A stretch of DNA of 64,000 bases, from positions 3,044,972 to 3,108,971 of the forward strand of contig NC_015732.1 in assembly GCF_000219725.1 (NCBI RefSeq). The letters run 5' to 3'. The stretch comes from Gracilinema caldarium DSM 7334. Its GTDB lineage: Bacteria > Spirochaetota > Spirochaetia > Treponematales > Breznakiellaceae. The notes beneath the pieces were generated by a model. The model worked only from the letters and a program-made list of their open reading frames with translations. It ran no database searches and was not told where the DNA came from. The position numbers were made by a program, and so were the translations under genes. Within the stretch, counting starts at the first letter, position 1; every line of letters starts with the position of its first letter. Below are positions 25,949 through 35,260 of this stretch, one piece after another.

Positions 25949-26293
25949 CTAATAGGTAATAATAACCGCTATAAATTTAAGCGGTGCTGTCCCGGTATTC
26001 TTAATGCTATGACTTGCACCGTCACCTGTAACAACCACATCACCTTGTTGAATGGGGGTATCGACCCCATTATCTTTTACTACACCGGTTCCCTCAAGAA
26101 TAATGTAATATTCAGTTTCCGAATCATGACGATGTTCACCAATAGAGGCCCCTGGAGGCAAGGAAATTTCAGACAGCAGTCGGGCATTTTTCATAGTCGC
26201 TCCATCTACCAGATGAACCAAGGTTGTGGTTCCCTCCCCATTACGCATTCGTTCCTTCAACTCAACCTTCATAGTATGGCGATGAATAATCAT
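25949..26293 (-). CDS. Small cupin-domain protein
   Basis: 114-residue single-domain cupin. The first cupin motif is GEHRHDSETEYYIILEG with metal-binding His, His and Glu; the second ends in GASHSIKNTG. The N-terminal VELKERMRNGEGT segment is common in stand-alone cupins next to sugar or redox genes. The ATG at 26293 has a strong AGAGGAGG site. Substrate is unknown; it is monocistronic and convergent with leuS. Confidence 0.8.
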   Translation of the reverse strand: MIIHRHTMKVELKERMRNGEGTTTLVHLVDGATMKNARLLSEISLPPGASIGEHRHDSETEYYIILEGTGVVKDNGVDTPIQQGDVVVTGDGASHSIKNTGTAPLKFIAVIITY

Positions 26294-26358
26294 AGAAAGC
26301 CTCCTCTTAACCTTAATTGAAATACACAGTTCAATGGTGTACTATATAGCATAATATC

Positions 26359-27417
26359 ATGAATACCGAACGAAAAAAACTATTACAATCAATGTTTTGG
26401 GCAGTCCTGATTGGCCTTTTAGCAAATCTGGGTATTGCCTTCTTGATGGATTTTAAAGATATCCTGGGAGCCTTAAAAAGGGTTGATTTTAGCATTCTTT
26501 TTGTCCCATTCTTTTTCTATCTTTTAATTTATATCATAGATTCTGTCCGATTACTCATGGTATTAAAGCAATTTAATATAACTATTTCAATCTGGGAAGC
26601 TTTTTACAACAGTGTCAATGTTACGCTCTTTTCCAATCTGACCCCTATGGCAACAGGAGGACAACCATTTCAAATTCTACATCTCACATCAATCGGTATT
26701 GATAGTAAAAAAGCAACCAACGTAGTACTTTCACGTCATGTAGAATTCATGTTAACAGCTTTTTTTATTTTTATGATCAGCATTCCCACCGCAATAGGTC
26801 TTGCCAATTCGATGAAAATCGGAAGAGGTCCTATGTATATCGGTTTTATGGTGTCCCTTATCATGTCAATCTTTTTTTTATTTGCACTTATCAGTCCAAA
26901 TACCATCAGTCGTTTTGTGTTACGCTTTGATAAAACAAAATTGGGAAATTTACTTGGTAGAATACTCAAGCGGGAAAATTGGGCAGAGGTGTTTCACCGA
27001 TGGGCCACATCTTTAAAAGAAGAAGTTAGTTTCCTTTGGGCCGAAAAAACCCTCATTATGGTTACCGACTTGCTTTTGGGATGTATCAACTTAGGTTTAC
27101 AAGCCATGTCCGTATATTATGTATTGATGAAACTCACGCCCTTGCAATCAACATTTTTCCATGTGATGGCAACCTTTGTTATCATCAATCTTGTTATCTA
27201 TTACATACCGACTCCGGGGGGAAGTGGAAGCATCGAAGGGGCTTATATTTGGATTTTTTCCGGTATGAATAACACTCCCGCAGCGACTACAGTTGCTATA
27301 GTTTTATGGCGAGTTGCAACCTTTTATTTACATATCCTTTTCGGTTTTTGTATATTTTTTATTCATTCATATATAAGTGACAAAGGCAAATCAAAAAATG
27401 TCTTTACTCAGATTTAA
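26359..27417 (+). CDS. Flippase-like integral membrane protein (LPG synthase TM/UPF0104)
   Basis: 352 residues with about eight membrane helices. Family marks are SVNVTLFSNLTPMATGGQP and YYIPTPGGSGSIEGAY, the conserved glycine/proline-rich segments of the lysylphosphatidylglycerol-synthase transmembrane family (YbhN/AglD-like). The soluble aminoacyl-transferase domain of true MprF is absent, so lipid or lipid-linked glycan translocation is the best guess. A GT4 glycosyltransferase follows 58 bases later, supporting a role in glycolipid or envelope polysaccharide assembly. Confidence 0.8.
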   Translation: MNTERKKLLQSMFWAVLIGLLANLGIAFLMDFKDILGALKRVDFSILFVPFFFYLLIYIIDSVRLLMVLKQFNITISIWEAFYNSVNVTLFSNLTPMATGGQPFQILHLTSIGIDSKKATNVVLSRHVEFMLTAFFIFMISIPTAIGLANSMKIGRGPMYIGFMVSLIMSIFFLFALISPNTISRFVLRFDKTKLGNLLGRILKRENWAEVFHRWATSLKEEVSFLWAEKTLIMVTDLLLGCINLGLQAMSVYYVLMKLTPLQSTFFHVMATFVIINLVIYYIPTPGGSGSIEGAYIWIFSGMNNTPAATTVAIVLWRVATFYLHILFGFCIFFIHSYISDKGKSKNVFTQI

Positions 27418-27475
27418 AGTAAAATGGGATTTCTTTAACTTGTTTTAAGAAACCCCTAATATGACAGAGGGTATT

Positions 27476-28639
27476 ATGAAAAAACTTCGTATCGCAATGC
27501 TTTCATCCTTTTATTTTCCTCACGTGGGCGGTACTGAACGGTATGTTCATGATCTTTCATTTGCATTAGCTCAACGAGGACATACTATAACGATTTTTTC
27601 TCATTTTCCCGGACCGGTTCAAAAGGATGAGTATTCTTCAATCCAAATAATTCGAATCCCTGCAATTTGGGGCCCAGCCTATTCACCCATCCTCGCACCT
27701 CAACCGAAACGAATGCTCGCCAATATGGATATCATTCATGCCCATGCTCCGCCCTTCTTTTTCCTTAATCATACAGCTAAAATCCATGGTATTCCTCAGG
27801 TGTTAACCTATCATTGTGATATAGAAATCCCAGAACGGCTTGGTCCAATAGATTTACCTCAGGAACCCAAAAAAATAATCGATCGTTATTTTATAAAATC
27901 TACCCAATTGCATTTAAAAAAGGTTGATCGAATCGTAACAACTACCAGGACCTATGCAGAAACTTCTGCAACCCTTGCTGGTTTTCCCTATACGGTCATA
28001 CCAATTGGCATCAACACAGCAAGATATAAAGAACAGCTTGAACAATGCAGGCTTCGAGGTTGTATTCGAAAGGAACATGAAATACTCTTTGTTGGACGTT
28101 TAGTTGCAACCAAAGGCTTATGGTTTCTATTAGAAGCTATAGAGATTCTTTATACTAGAGGCGTTAAAGCTCATTTCACAATTGTTGGAACTGGTGAAGA
28201 GCTCCTCAGCCTTAAGTTATTTGTAACAACCCATAACTTAGAGAATATGGTGACCTTTGCAGGCCAAGTTGATGATCAGACCCTATCTGATCTATACAGT
28301 ACTGCAAGTCTTTTCATCTTGCCATCTTTTGTTCGGCTCGAAGCCTTTGGTATTGTCCAACTTGAAGCCCTGGCCATGGGTGTTCCTGTTATAGCTTCTG
28401 ACATGCCCGGTGTCAACGAAGTAGTCCAACGATCCGGTGGTGGCTGGCTTGTTCCACCTAAGAATCCAGAAGCTCTGGCAGAAAAAATCCAATATGCCTT
28501 GGAACATAAAGAAGAACGGTTAGCTCGAGCTCAGCAGGGACAAGAGTATGTATTTAAATATTATGATTGGTCAGTAATATCTGAACAATTTGAAAATTTG
28601 TACTACGAATTATTACAGCAAAAAGGTCACACCCTATGA
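27476..28639 (+). CDS. Family 4 glycosyltransferase
   Basis: 387-residue GT-B-fold retaining glycosyltransferase. N-terminal acceptor domain begins LRIAMLSSFYFPHVGGTERYV; the C-terminal donor domain has ILFVGRLVATKGLWFLLEA and the EX7E element in RLEAFGIVQLEALAMGVPVI. The ATG at 27476 (GAGGG site) is preferred over one 15 bases upstream. It overlaps the threonine aldolase gene by four bases. Probable role is adding a sugar to a membrane lipid carrier; the sugar is unknown. Confidence 0.88.
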   Translation: MKKLRIAMLSSFYFPHVGGTERYVHDLSFALAQRGHTITIFSHFPGPVQKDEYSSIQIIRIPAIWGPAYSPILAPQPKRMLANMDIIHAHAPPFFFLNHTAKIHGIPQVLTYHCDIEIPERLGPIDLPQEPKKIIDRYFIKSTQLHLKKVDRIVTTTRTYAETSATLAGFPYTVIPIGINTARYKEQLEQCRLRGCIRKEHEILFVGRLVATKGLWFLLEAIEILYTRGVKAHFTIVGTGEELLSLKLFVTTHNLENMVTFAGQVDDQTLSDLYSTASLFILPSFVRLEAFGIVQLEALAMGVPVIASDMPGVNEVVQRSGGGWLVPPKNPEALAEKIQYALEHKEERLARAQQGQEYVFKYYDWSVISEQFENLYYELLQQKGHTL

Positions 28640-29670
28640 TTGATATTCGAAGTGATACGGTCACGAAACCGACTCAGGCTATGCGAAAAGCTATGGCAGA
28701 GGCTGAGGTTGGAGATGATGTGTACCGAGATGATCCCACCGTTAACGAACTCGAACGACTTGCGGCCTCTCTGGTCGGCAAAGAGGCAGCGCTCTTTGTT
28801 CCCTCAGGGACCTTTGGCAACCAGCTGGCCCTTTTTACCTGGTGCAAACGGGGCAGTGAAGTCATCCTTGGGGAGGATTGCCATATCATTCAGCATGAAG
28901 CAGGAGCCGCTTCCGTCATTGCGGGAGTACAAACCAGGCCCATACCGGCACCGACAGGAAGACTGAATCCTCAGGATATCGAAAAACGTATCCGCGGCAA
29001 TGATATTCATTATCCGCCAACAAGCCTTATCTGTATGGAAAATGCCCATTCCTCTGGCTCAGTCGTACCGCTCCACGCCATGGATGAGGTCTACACCGTG
29101 GCACAATCCCACGGAATTCCCGTCCATCTTGATGGAGCCCGCATCTTTAATGCAGCGGTGAGTCTCGGTGTCGAAGCCAGGGAACTAGCAGCAAGGGCTG
29201 ATTCAGTCATGTTCTGCCTTTCCAAGGGTCTCTGCGCGCCGGTGGGTTCTCTGCTGGCGGGCCCGGCGGCATTTATCGACCAGGCCCGCAAAAACCGAAA
29301 AATTATGGGTGGGGGCATGCGTCAGACGGGCATTTTGGCCGCAGCGGGGATTGTGGCCCTCCGAGACATGACTGGCCGCCTGGCAGAAGATCACCGCCGG
29401 GCCCGCCGTCTCGCCGAGGGCTTAAGCGCCATACCGGGGGTTCAGGTGGCCAAGGACCGGATGGACATCAATATGGTGTTTTTCTCTATCCCTGCCCTTG
29501 CTTCGCCAGAAAAGGGACAGCGTTTTATTGAACTTTTAAAAGAGGCAGGCATCCTCGCCAATCCACCTGAACAGGGGAACTTCCGCTTTGTAACCCATTA
29601 CTGGATTGGCGACCCAGAGGTTCAGCAAATCATCGATGCTTGCAAACAAGCATTGACCCTTGTACAATAG
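28636..29670 (+). CDS. ltaE: Low-specificity L-threonine aldolase
   Basis: 344-residue PLP enzyme that cleaves threonine or allo-threonine to glycine and acetaldehyde. Family marks are MIDIRSDTVTKPTQAMRKAM at the start, VGDDVYRDDPTVNELE, and the PLP lysine in MFCLSKGLCAPVGS. Its ATG overlaps the glycosyltransferase stop, so the two are coupled although metabolically unrelated. Length and motifs are complete. A beta-eliminating amino acid lyase of the same fold is the alternative. Confidence 0.92.
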   Translation: MIDIRSDTVTKPTQAMRKAMAEAEVGDDVYRDDPTVNELERLAASLVGKEAALFVPSGTFGNQLALFTWCKRGSEVILGEDCHIIQHEAGAASVIAGVQTRPIPAPTGRLNPQDIEKRIRGNDIHYPPTSLICMENAHSSGSVVPLHAMDEVYTVAQSHGIPVHLDGARIFNAAVSLGVEARELAARADSVMFCLSKGLCAPVGSLLAGPAAFIDQARKNRKIMGGGMRQTGILAAAGIVALRDMTGRLAEDHRRARRLAEGLSAIPGVQVAKDRMDINMVFFSIPALASPEKGQRFIELLKEAGILANPPEQGNFRFVTHYWIGDPEVQQIIDACKQALTLVQ

Positions 29671-29700
29671 GGTCTTCATTTTATTGTAGAGCAGGTTATT

Positions 29701-30840
29701 ATGGGAGAATATCGATACGTCCGTCAAACTGAAAACATAATGAATTACATGTCCTTTGCAGGAAGTAGGCTGATAGTTTTCGAGGATTTCGAAGGTCATC
29801 GGGATCCTACCATCCGGTGGCTGAGCAATCATCCAGGGGATGCACTCATTTTTTTATCCAATGACATTATGGGAAAGCCCATTCTGGTTCCCTGGGATGT
29901 TAATATGGCAAAACAGTATGCATCCGATTTCTTTACCATCATCCCTTATACGGACTTTGAACGCAATCCCTACAAAGCCCTGAAAGCGGTTGTGGAAATC
30001 ATGAACGTTCCCCCGGGCAGTCGCATTGAAATTCCACCGGAAACATCCTACCCATCCTTTCTTCGGTATGTAGACACCCTTCCCGATTACGATATTATCT
30101 GCCGGGAAGATGGTACCCATGCAGAAATTAAAGCGATGCGGGCTATTAAAGCTGCTGAAGAAATCGAGCGATATCGTACTGCTGCTCGTATTACCAACGA
30201 AGTGATCGATGAACTGGAAAAACAGATCAGGGCGGGTGCTTTTAAGACTGAAGTTGATGTAGCCCAATTTATTGAACGGGAAGGCCGGATGCGGGGTTGT
30301 GAAGGTACGGGCTTCGAAACCCTCGTGGCTGGACCCAAACGGAGCTTTGGCATCCATGCTTTTCCCAGTTATACCGGTGAACCCTTTGGAACCCAGGGAC
30401 TTTCGATTATCGATTTTGGACTTAAATATGATGGGTACACCACCGATGTGACCATTACTGTAGCTAAGGGGCCCCTGAATCGGACCCAGGAACGGATGCT
30501 CAGTCTCGTAGAAAAGGCCTATAACCTGGCGGTTTCCCTGGCAAAGGAAGGGACTCCAACCAGGGATATAGCCCTCGCGGTGGATACTCATTTTGAAAAG
30601 GCTAAAAAGAAAATGCCCCATGCCCTGGGACATGGTATTGGAGTCGAGGCCCACGAAGAACCGGCTATACGAAGCCGATCCGACAATGAATGGGTTTTAC
30701 AGCAGGGGATGGTCTTTACCCTAGAACCGGGACTTTATGACCCGGCCCATGGGGGCTGCCGTCTGGAAAACGATTTTATGCTGACCGAGAATGGCCTTGA
30801 ACAGCTGACCAATTCCCGGATTATCAGGATCCCTGAATAA
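29701..30840 (+). CDS. M24-family metallopeptidase (Xaa-Pro peptidase type)
   Basis: 379 residues. An N-terminal creatinase-like domain (about 1-150) precedes a pita-bread M24 catalytic domain. All five metal ligands can be seen: Asp in SIIDFGLKY, Asp in YTTDVTI, His in ALGHGIGVEAHEE, Glu in TLEPGLYD and Glu in RLENDF. It probably removes N-terminal residues before proline from peptides in the cytoplasm. The last 17 bases overlap the convergent gene's 3' end. Confidence 0.88.
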   Translation: MGEYRYVRQTENIMNYMSFAGSRLIVFEDFEGHRDPTIRWLSNHPGDALIFLSNDIMGKPILVPWDVNMAKQYASDFFTIIPYTDFERNPYKALKAVVEIMNVPPGSRIEIPPETSYPSFLRYVDTLPDYDIICREDGTHAEIKAMRAIKAAEEIERYRTAARITNEVIDELEKQIRAGAFKTEVDVAQFIEREGRMRGCEGTGFETLVAGPKRSFGIHAFPSYTGEPFGTQGLSIIDFGLKYDGYTTDVTITVAKGPLNRTQERMLSLVEKAYNLAVSLAKEGTPTRDIALAVDTHFEKAKKKMPHALGHGIGVEAHEEPAIRSRSDNEWVLQQGMVFTLEPGLYDPAHGGCRLENDFMLTENGLEQLTNSRIIRIPE

Positions 30841-31276
30841 GAAGGCTCTGCAAGGCGCTTACGACTGGCTGGGCGGTTTTATCTGTCTCGGCCAGTAAGA
30901 GGCCTTCAGTTCCGTCTGGATTGGTAAAACGAATCGCCAGTTGGGGCGCTGAGGGGGTCAGCAGTTTTCTAATCCAGGATTTTTCCAGTATTAATCTTAC
31001 TTCGATGATATGACTACGGGGAATGAAAATAGTTCGTTCCTTCGGTGCAGAACCTCCACCGCCGGACATTCTGCTTAAAAGCTGTATCCACCCTTCGTGG
31101 GGAAAATGATGGAACCGGAAGCCCCCATCGGTTGCAATAAGCAAGCCCCAGAGGGGGCCTCGAAATTCCTGCCAGCCCGTCATATAACAGCCCAAAGCAT
31201 GGGCAAGTACCTTCTCCCCATGCAGGGTTTCATAGTCCCGCCAGAATTGAGCGGGATCATTTGTATCAAATTCCAT
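30824..31276 (-). CDS. Hypothetical protein, last gene of the glp-like operon
   Basis: 150 residues, not recognised. It is soluble, rich in Trp and His in its first half (FWRDYETLHGEKVLAHALG, FHHFPHEGWIQLL), with a central glycine run and a C-terminal alternating pattern. It begins five bases after the DUF1667 gene, so is probably co-transcribed with the dehydrogenase genes, and overlaps the M24 gene tail-to-tail. It may be an accessory protein, but nothing in it shows a function. Confidence 0.55.
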   Translation of the reverse strand: MEFDTNDPAQFWRDYETLHGEKVLAHALGCYMTGWQEFRGPLWGLLIATDGGFRFHHFPHEGWIQLLSRMSGGGGSAPKERTIFIPRSHIIEVRLILEKSWIRKLLTPSAPQLAIRFTNPDGTEGLLLAETDKTAQPVVSALQSLLIQGS

Positions 31277-31280
31277 GCAA

Positions 31281-31700
31281 CTAGTCTAAAGCGCGAGCGG
31301 CTACTACGTCTAGTCCCAGATTTTTCCAATTTTTAATAATCACATCCCCCCGTTTTACCGGTGGTTTTACCTGGGTTTGGTAAATTGTTTTGAGTAGTTC
31401 ATCAATATATTCTTTAGGACAAGGGATACTGGTCTTGACCGGAAGCCTGCGAGGATCACAGAGTCCATGCCGGCGCATCCGTTGAAGTATGGGATCCTGA
31501 GAAGCCGATTCAGAACAGGCCCCTGCAGGACCAAGACGACAGGTGGCGGTAACAACCCGTTTGGGGGCGGTGATTTCTTCGACCGCATAGACCGCACCAC
31601 GGGGACAACGGTTACCCGTTACTTCCAATTCGCCCTTTTCTTTTTCAGTCACAGATAAAGAACATCCTATGGGACAAACGATGCAGGTTAATGAGCGCAT
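31281..31700 (-). CDS. DUF1667 cysteine-rich redox protein
   Basis: 139 residues. The N-terminus has CIVCPIGCSL and then GNRCPRG, a CX2CX3C...C cluster like the iron-sulfur start of molybdopterin oxidoreductases; the family (DUF1667) is regularly found after glpA/glpB-like flavoprotein genes. It probably carries a cluster passing electrons from the flavoproteins; this is inferred from context. Spaced 10 bases from the glpB-like gene. Confidence 0.82.
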   Translation of the reverse strand: MRSLTCIVCPIGCSLSVTEKEKGELEVTGNRCPRGAVYAVEEITAPKRVVTATCRLGPAGACSESASQDPILQRMRRHGLCDPRRLPVKTSIPCPKEYIDELLKTIYQTQVKPPVKRGDVIIKNWKNLGLDVVAARALD

Positions 31701-31710
31701 CGGGAACCTC

Positions 31711-32967
31711 CTACAATAATGCCAATTCTAAGGCAGAGTCAGCGGTATACCCTTCCAGATCTTTAGGGCCAACGGTGAGGGTAATCATCTCAGAGGGCTG
31801 GATATGCCCTTTCTTTATGGATTTTATCACCCGGTTATCCAGGCGCAGTTCCAGTACCGCATCGTTCTTTACAATCATAGACCGGAGATATACCTTGTTA
31901 TCCCGGGATGGATCCAGTTTTCCAGGATTAGCATAGCGAACGTTCGGACCAGCCTTAACCCGAACCTGATGGGCCGGTCGTTCGCCCCGGAGCCAGGCAG
32001 CAGCCTGTCTGCCAGCGAATCGGGACTCTTCTGCAACCCAGTCCACCAGATCATGGACATGCAGGACATTGCCACAGGCAAAGATGCCATCCACATTGGT
32101 CATGAGGGAGGCATCTACTATGGGACCATTGGTGGTGGGATGCAGTTCTACCCCTGCATCTTTCGAGAGCTCATTTTCCGGTACGAGTCCGACAGAGAGA
32201 AGTACCGTATCACAGTCGATACGGAAGGCCTTTTCCAGTACCAAAGCGCCATTTTCCATGGGGGTAACTTCAATACCTTCAACCCGGTCGTTCCCGAATA
32301 TATTGGTGGTTTGGCAGGAAAGATAGAGGGGTATGTTAAAGTCATGGAGACACTGCACAATGTTTCGGGTTAAGCCGGAAGGATAGGGCATAATCTCAAC
32401 AACGGCCTTAACATGACATCCTACCCAGCTCATCCTTCGGGCCATGATCAAGCCGATATCACCGGATCCGATAATAACCACCTCTTTGCCTGGAATATAA
32501 CCTTCTATGTTAACCAGCCGTTGGGCAAGTCCTGCGGTGTACACCCCTGCAGGCCGGGCACCGGGGATACGGACATTCCCCCGGTTTCGCTCACGGCAGC
32601 CCATGGCAAGCACTATGGCCTTACTGATTATTTTGATAATACCATAATCCGGCGATGCACAGATGAGTTCCTTTTCATAGGGACCATGCTGAGCATTGAT
32701 ATCAGTAACTGTGGTTCCCAGATACACCACAATGTTTGATTGTGCTACCTGTTCTGCAAAACGTTCGGCAAACTCTGGTCCTGTCAGCTCTTCCTTAAAC
32801 TCATGCAAACCAAACCCATTATGGATACACTGCATGAGGATACCGCCCAGGTGATCTTCCCGTTCAACAATAGCACAGCTGAAACCGGCCTTATCAATTT
32901 CCAGGGCTGCTGCCATCCCGGCTGCACCGCCCCCAATAACTACCGCATCGTATCGGAGTTCTTTCAT
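31711..32967 (-). CDS. FAD/NAD(P)-dependent oxidoreductase, GlpB/HcnB-like
   Basis: 418-residue two-dinucleotide-binding flavoprotein: FAD motif VVIGGGAAGMAAALE near the N-terminus, a second Rossmann motif VVIIGSGDIGLIMARR near residue 170, and the FAD phosphate-binding TNVDGIFACGNVLHVHD segment. Its ATG overlaps the stop of the upstream glpA-like gene by four bases. The pair resembles two-subunit amine, opine or glycerol-3-phosphate dehydrogenases in which this subunit uses NAD(P) or a quinone; the partner's identity favours glycerol-3-phosphate. Confidence 0.85.
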   Translation of the reverse strand: MKELRYDAVVIGGGAAGMAAALEIDKAGFSCAIVEREDHLGGILMQCIHNGFGLHEFKEELTGPEFAERFAEQVAQSNIVVYLGTTVTDINAQHGPYEKELICASPDYGIIKIISKAIVLAMGCRERNRGNVRIPGARPAGVYTAGLAQRLVNIEGYIPGKEVVIIGSGDIGLIMARRMSWVGCHVKAVVEIMPYPSGLTRNIVQCLHDFNIPLYLSCQTTNIFGNDRVEGIEVTPMENGALVLEKAFRIDCDTVLLSVGLVPENELSKDAGVELHPTTNGPIVDASLMTNVDGIFACGNVLHVHDLVDWVAEESRFAGRQAAAWLRGERPAHQVRVKAGPNVRYANPGKLDPSRDNKVYLRSMIVKNDAVLELRLDNRVIKSIKKGHIQPSEMITLTVGPKDLEGYTADSALELALL

Positions 32968-34460
32968 AATTCACCCTCCAGCACCCGACTTGCTCCGCCA
33001 TGTTTCGTAATTTCATCATAGGAAAGTCCGGTTTCACGCATAATGATTTTAATAATTTTAAAGGTGCAGAAGCCGCCCTGACACCGCCCCATCTGAGCCC
33101 GGGTAAAATACTTAATCCCATCCAGGGTGGTATGTCCCTGCCGGATTGCTTCTACAATTTCTGCTTCCGTAACCTGTTCACAGCGGCATACCATGTTACC
33201 CCATGCTGGATCCTTGGCAATAAGGGCATCGAGTTCATAGGGGGTGAGTTCCCGAGCCCGGGGACGCCGTTCAACAAAGGGATCCCAGTCAGCCTTTTCA
33301 ATTAACTCAAGACCTACAGATTTGAGAAGATCTTTAACATACTCCCCTATGGCTGGGGATGCTGTAAGACCCGGCGACTGGATACCAGCGACCTGAATAA
33401 AGGCTGGTGCAATTTTAGAGGGTTCGATATAGAAATCCTCTTCTAAAACCGGTCGAAGTCCCGCAAAGTTGGTAATAACATCGTTCCGGCTGAGGGCGGG
33501 CACCATTTTACGGCCCGAGTCCAGTATCTGTTCAAGCCGTTCAGCGGTGGTGGAAAAATCCTCTTTATTTTCTGTTATATCTGCAGTAGGACCTACAAGT
33601 ACCGTGCCTTCTACCGTTGGGATAACCAGCATACCTTTGGAAACCGAGGTAGGTACGGGGAAAATAACCCGCTCAGGCCGAGCTTTCGTAAGCCGGTCCA
33701 GAAGGTAATACTCACCCTTCCTGGCCTTAATGGTAAAGGATTCACCGCCAAAGATACGGGATACCTCATCAGCATAGAGACCTGCCGCATTTACCACATA
33801 ACGGGCACTAATCTTTCGGCCATCTTCCGCAGTAACAACCCACTTATTATGGGGCACATCCCGTTCAGCCTTTTCCACTTTGTAGTTGGTAAACACATGA
33901 ACCCCATTTTTCATAGCCGACTCTACCAGGGCAAAGACAAACCGATAAGGTTCAACGATGCCCCCGCCAGGAGCATAGAGACCACCAACTACATCGGGAG
34001 AAAGCTTTGGTTCTAGTTCTAGGATCCGTTCCCGTGAACACAGCTCAATACCAATAACCCCGTTTTCGACACCCTGCATATATAAGTGTTCTACGGCTTT
34101 CATCTCATCCTCATGGAGGGCTGCCACAATGATTCCACAGCGTTTAAAAGGAAAATCCAATTCCCGCATGAGCCGGTCAAACATCAGGTTACCCTGAATT
34201 TCAAGCCTTGCCTTTAGATATTTTTTATTATGATGAAAACCGCCGTGTACAATCCCCGAATTAGCCTTAGAAGTGCCGAAGGACACATCGGCTGCCTTTT
34301 CGAGTACGGCGACCTTCACCTTATAGGCCGAAAGTCGGCGGGCGATATTGGCACCCGACACACCGCACCCGATAATTGCCACATCATAATCGGGTATTCC
34401 GTTACTGCCGGGCAGTTTGCTCATGTCTGGATTTAAATTGTGAGTAAAGATAGTTGTCAT
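32964..34460 (-). CDS. glpA: Anaerobic-type glycerol-3-phosphate dehydrogenase, FAD subunit
   Basis: 498 residues. Residues ~27-400 are a DAO-fold FAD domain (VAIIGCGVSGANIARRL; FGTSKANSGIVHGGFHHN). The C-terminal ~90 residues are a BFD-like [2Fe-2S] domain with MVCRCEQVTEAEI and GRCQGGFC, four cysteines in the expected pattern. It would oxidise glycerol 3-phosphate to dihydroxyacetone phosphate and feed electrons to the downstream redox genes. The ATG has a GAGGG site. An L-2-hydroxyglutarate-type dehydrogenase is the main alternative. Confidence 0.82.
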   Translation of the reverse strand: MTTIFTHNLNPDMSKLPGSNGIPDYDVAIIGCGVSGANIARRLSAYKVKVAVLEKAADVSFGTSKANSGIVHGGFHHNKKYLKARLEIQGNLMFDRLMRELDFPFKRCGIIVAALHEDEMKAVEHLYMQGVENGVIGIELCSRERILELEPKLSPDVVGGLYAPGGGIVEPYRFVFALVESAMKNGVHVFTNYKVEKAERDVPHNKWVVTAEDGRKISARYVVNAAGLYADEVSRIFGGESFTIKARKGEYYLLDRLTKARPERVIFPVPTSVSKGMLVIPTVEGTVLVGPTADITENKEDFSTTAERLEQILDSGRKMVPALSRNDVITNFAGLRPVLEEDFYIEPSKIAPAFIQVAGIQSPGLTASPAIGEYVKDLLKSVGLELIEKADWDPFVERRPRARELTPYELDALIAKDPAWGNMVCRCEQVTEAEIVEAIRQGHTTLDGIKYFTRAQMGRCQGGFCTFKIIKIIMRETGLSYDEITKHGGASRVLEGEL

Positions 34461-34558
34461 GATTTCCCTCGCCCAGTAGTATACACCGGAATTCCAATGG
34501 GCTGTGGTATTTTCATACTATTTTTTTAATTTGATGTACAATACAATAGGATATATTG

Positions 34559-35260
34559 ATGCATACACTGGATTATAAACGGCTTTTTATTGGTGAAGTA
34601 GAATTTGAACGGGACTCTGACCGTTGGATCCCCTGGGCAAAGGAACATGGTTGTAAAGCTATTATTTTGTATCCTGTGGATGAACTTTTTACCTTTGGAC
34701 GGATGGGAGATCATGTAACAGGCCGCAGAAGGAAATTAATAGAACTGGCTCAACAACATGAACTTCAGATTGAAGAAGGAGGTTTTTGCCTGTCCCGTTT
34801 TTTACCCCGCCGGCTCTTTATGAATAATCGGGACCTTTTTCGTATGGTTGAGGGTAAGCGAGTCGCTGATGTAAACTTTTGTCCAACAAACCCCGAAACT
34901 CTAGAAATTATCAGCAACCAGGCTCGGCGTTTCTTTCAATATCGCAATGAACATAGGATGTTCCACCTTTGGCCTGACAGGGGCCCCGATGAAGGCTGGT
35001 GCTCATGTCCTACCTGCCGAGCTTTTACTCCCTTTGAACAGACTCTAATTGCCATCAATACCTTAGCTGATGTTTTAGTAAAAATAAACAGTTCAGCAGG
35101 GCTTTCATATTTAATCAGCGATGGGGCCGAGAGCACTTTGCATTGCAGACCAAACATGTTTCCCCTACCCTATCCTCAAGATGGTCCAGAATTAGAACGG
35201 GACGGGTGGGCCATCGCCGGGCCTAAGCTGAAATCACCAGTCCTTCCCGGGCCATCATAA
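34559..35260 (+). CDS. DUF4838-like protein, possibly truncated
   Basis: 233 residues. The only recognisable part is WCSCPTCRAFTPFEQTLIAINTLADVLVK (about 148-178), a cysteine-pair and helix pattern like DUF4838 proteins associated with carbohydrate metabolism. Those proteins normally continue well past this motif, but here the frame stops about 55 residues later and its last 12 codons run over the 3' end of the convergent hydrolase gene. That suggests C-terminal truncation. Start at ATG 34559; a TTG one codon earlier is possible. Confidence 0.55.
   Translation: MHTLDYKRLFIGEVEFERDSDRWIPWAKEHGCKAIILYPVDELFTFGRMGDHVTGRRRKLIELAQQHELQIEEGGFCLSRFLPRRLFMNNRDLFRMVEGKRVADVNFCPTNPETLEIISNQARRFFQYRNEHRMFHLWPDRGPDEGWCSCPTCRAFTPFEQTLIAINTLADVLVKINSSAGLSYLISDGAESTLHCRPNMFPLPYPQDGPELERDGWAIAGPKLKSPVLPGPS

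Noticed and set aside
29854-30654. 266-codon minus-strand frame
   Set aside because: Antisense to the M24 peptidase gene with low-complexity product.
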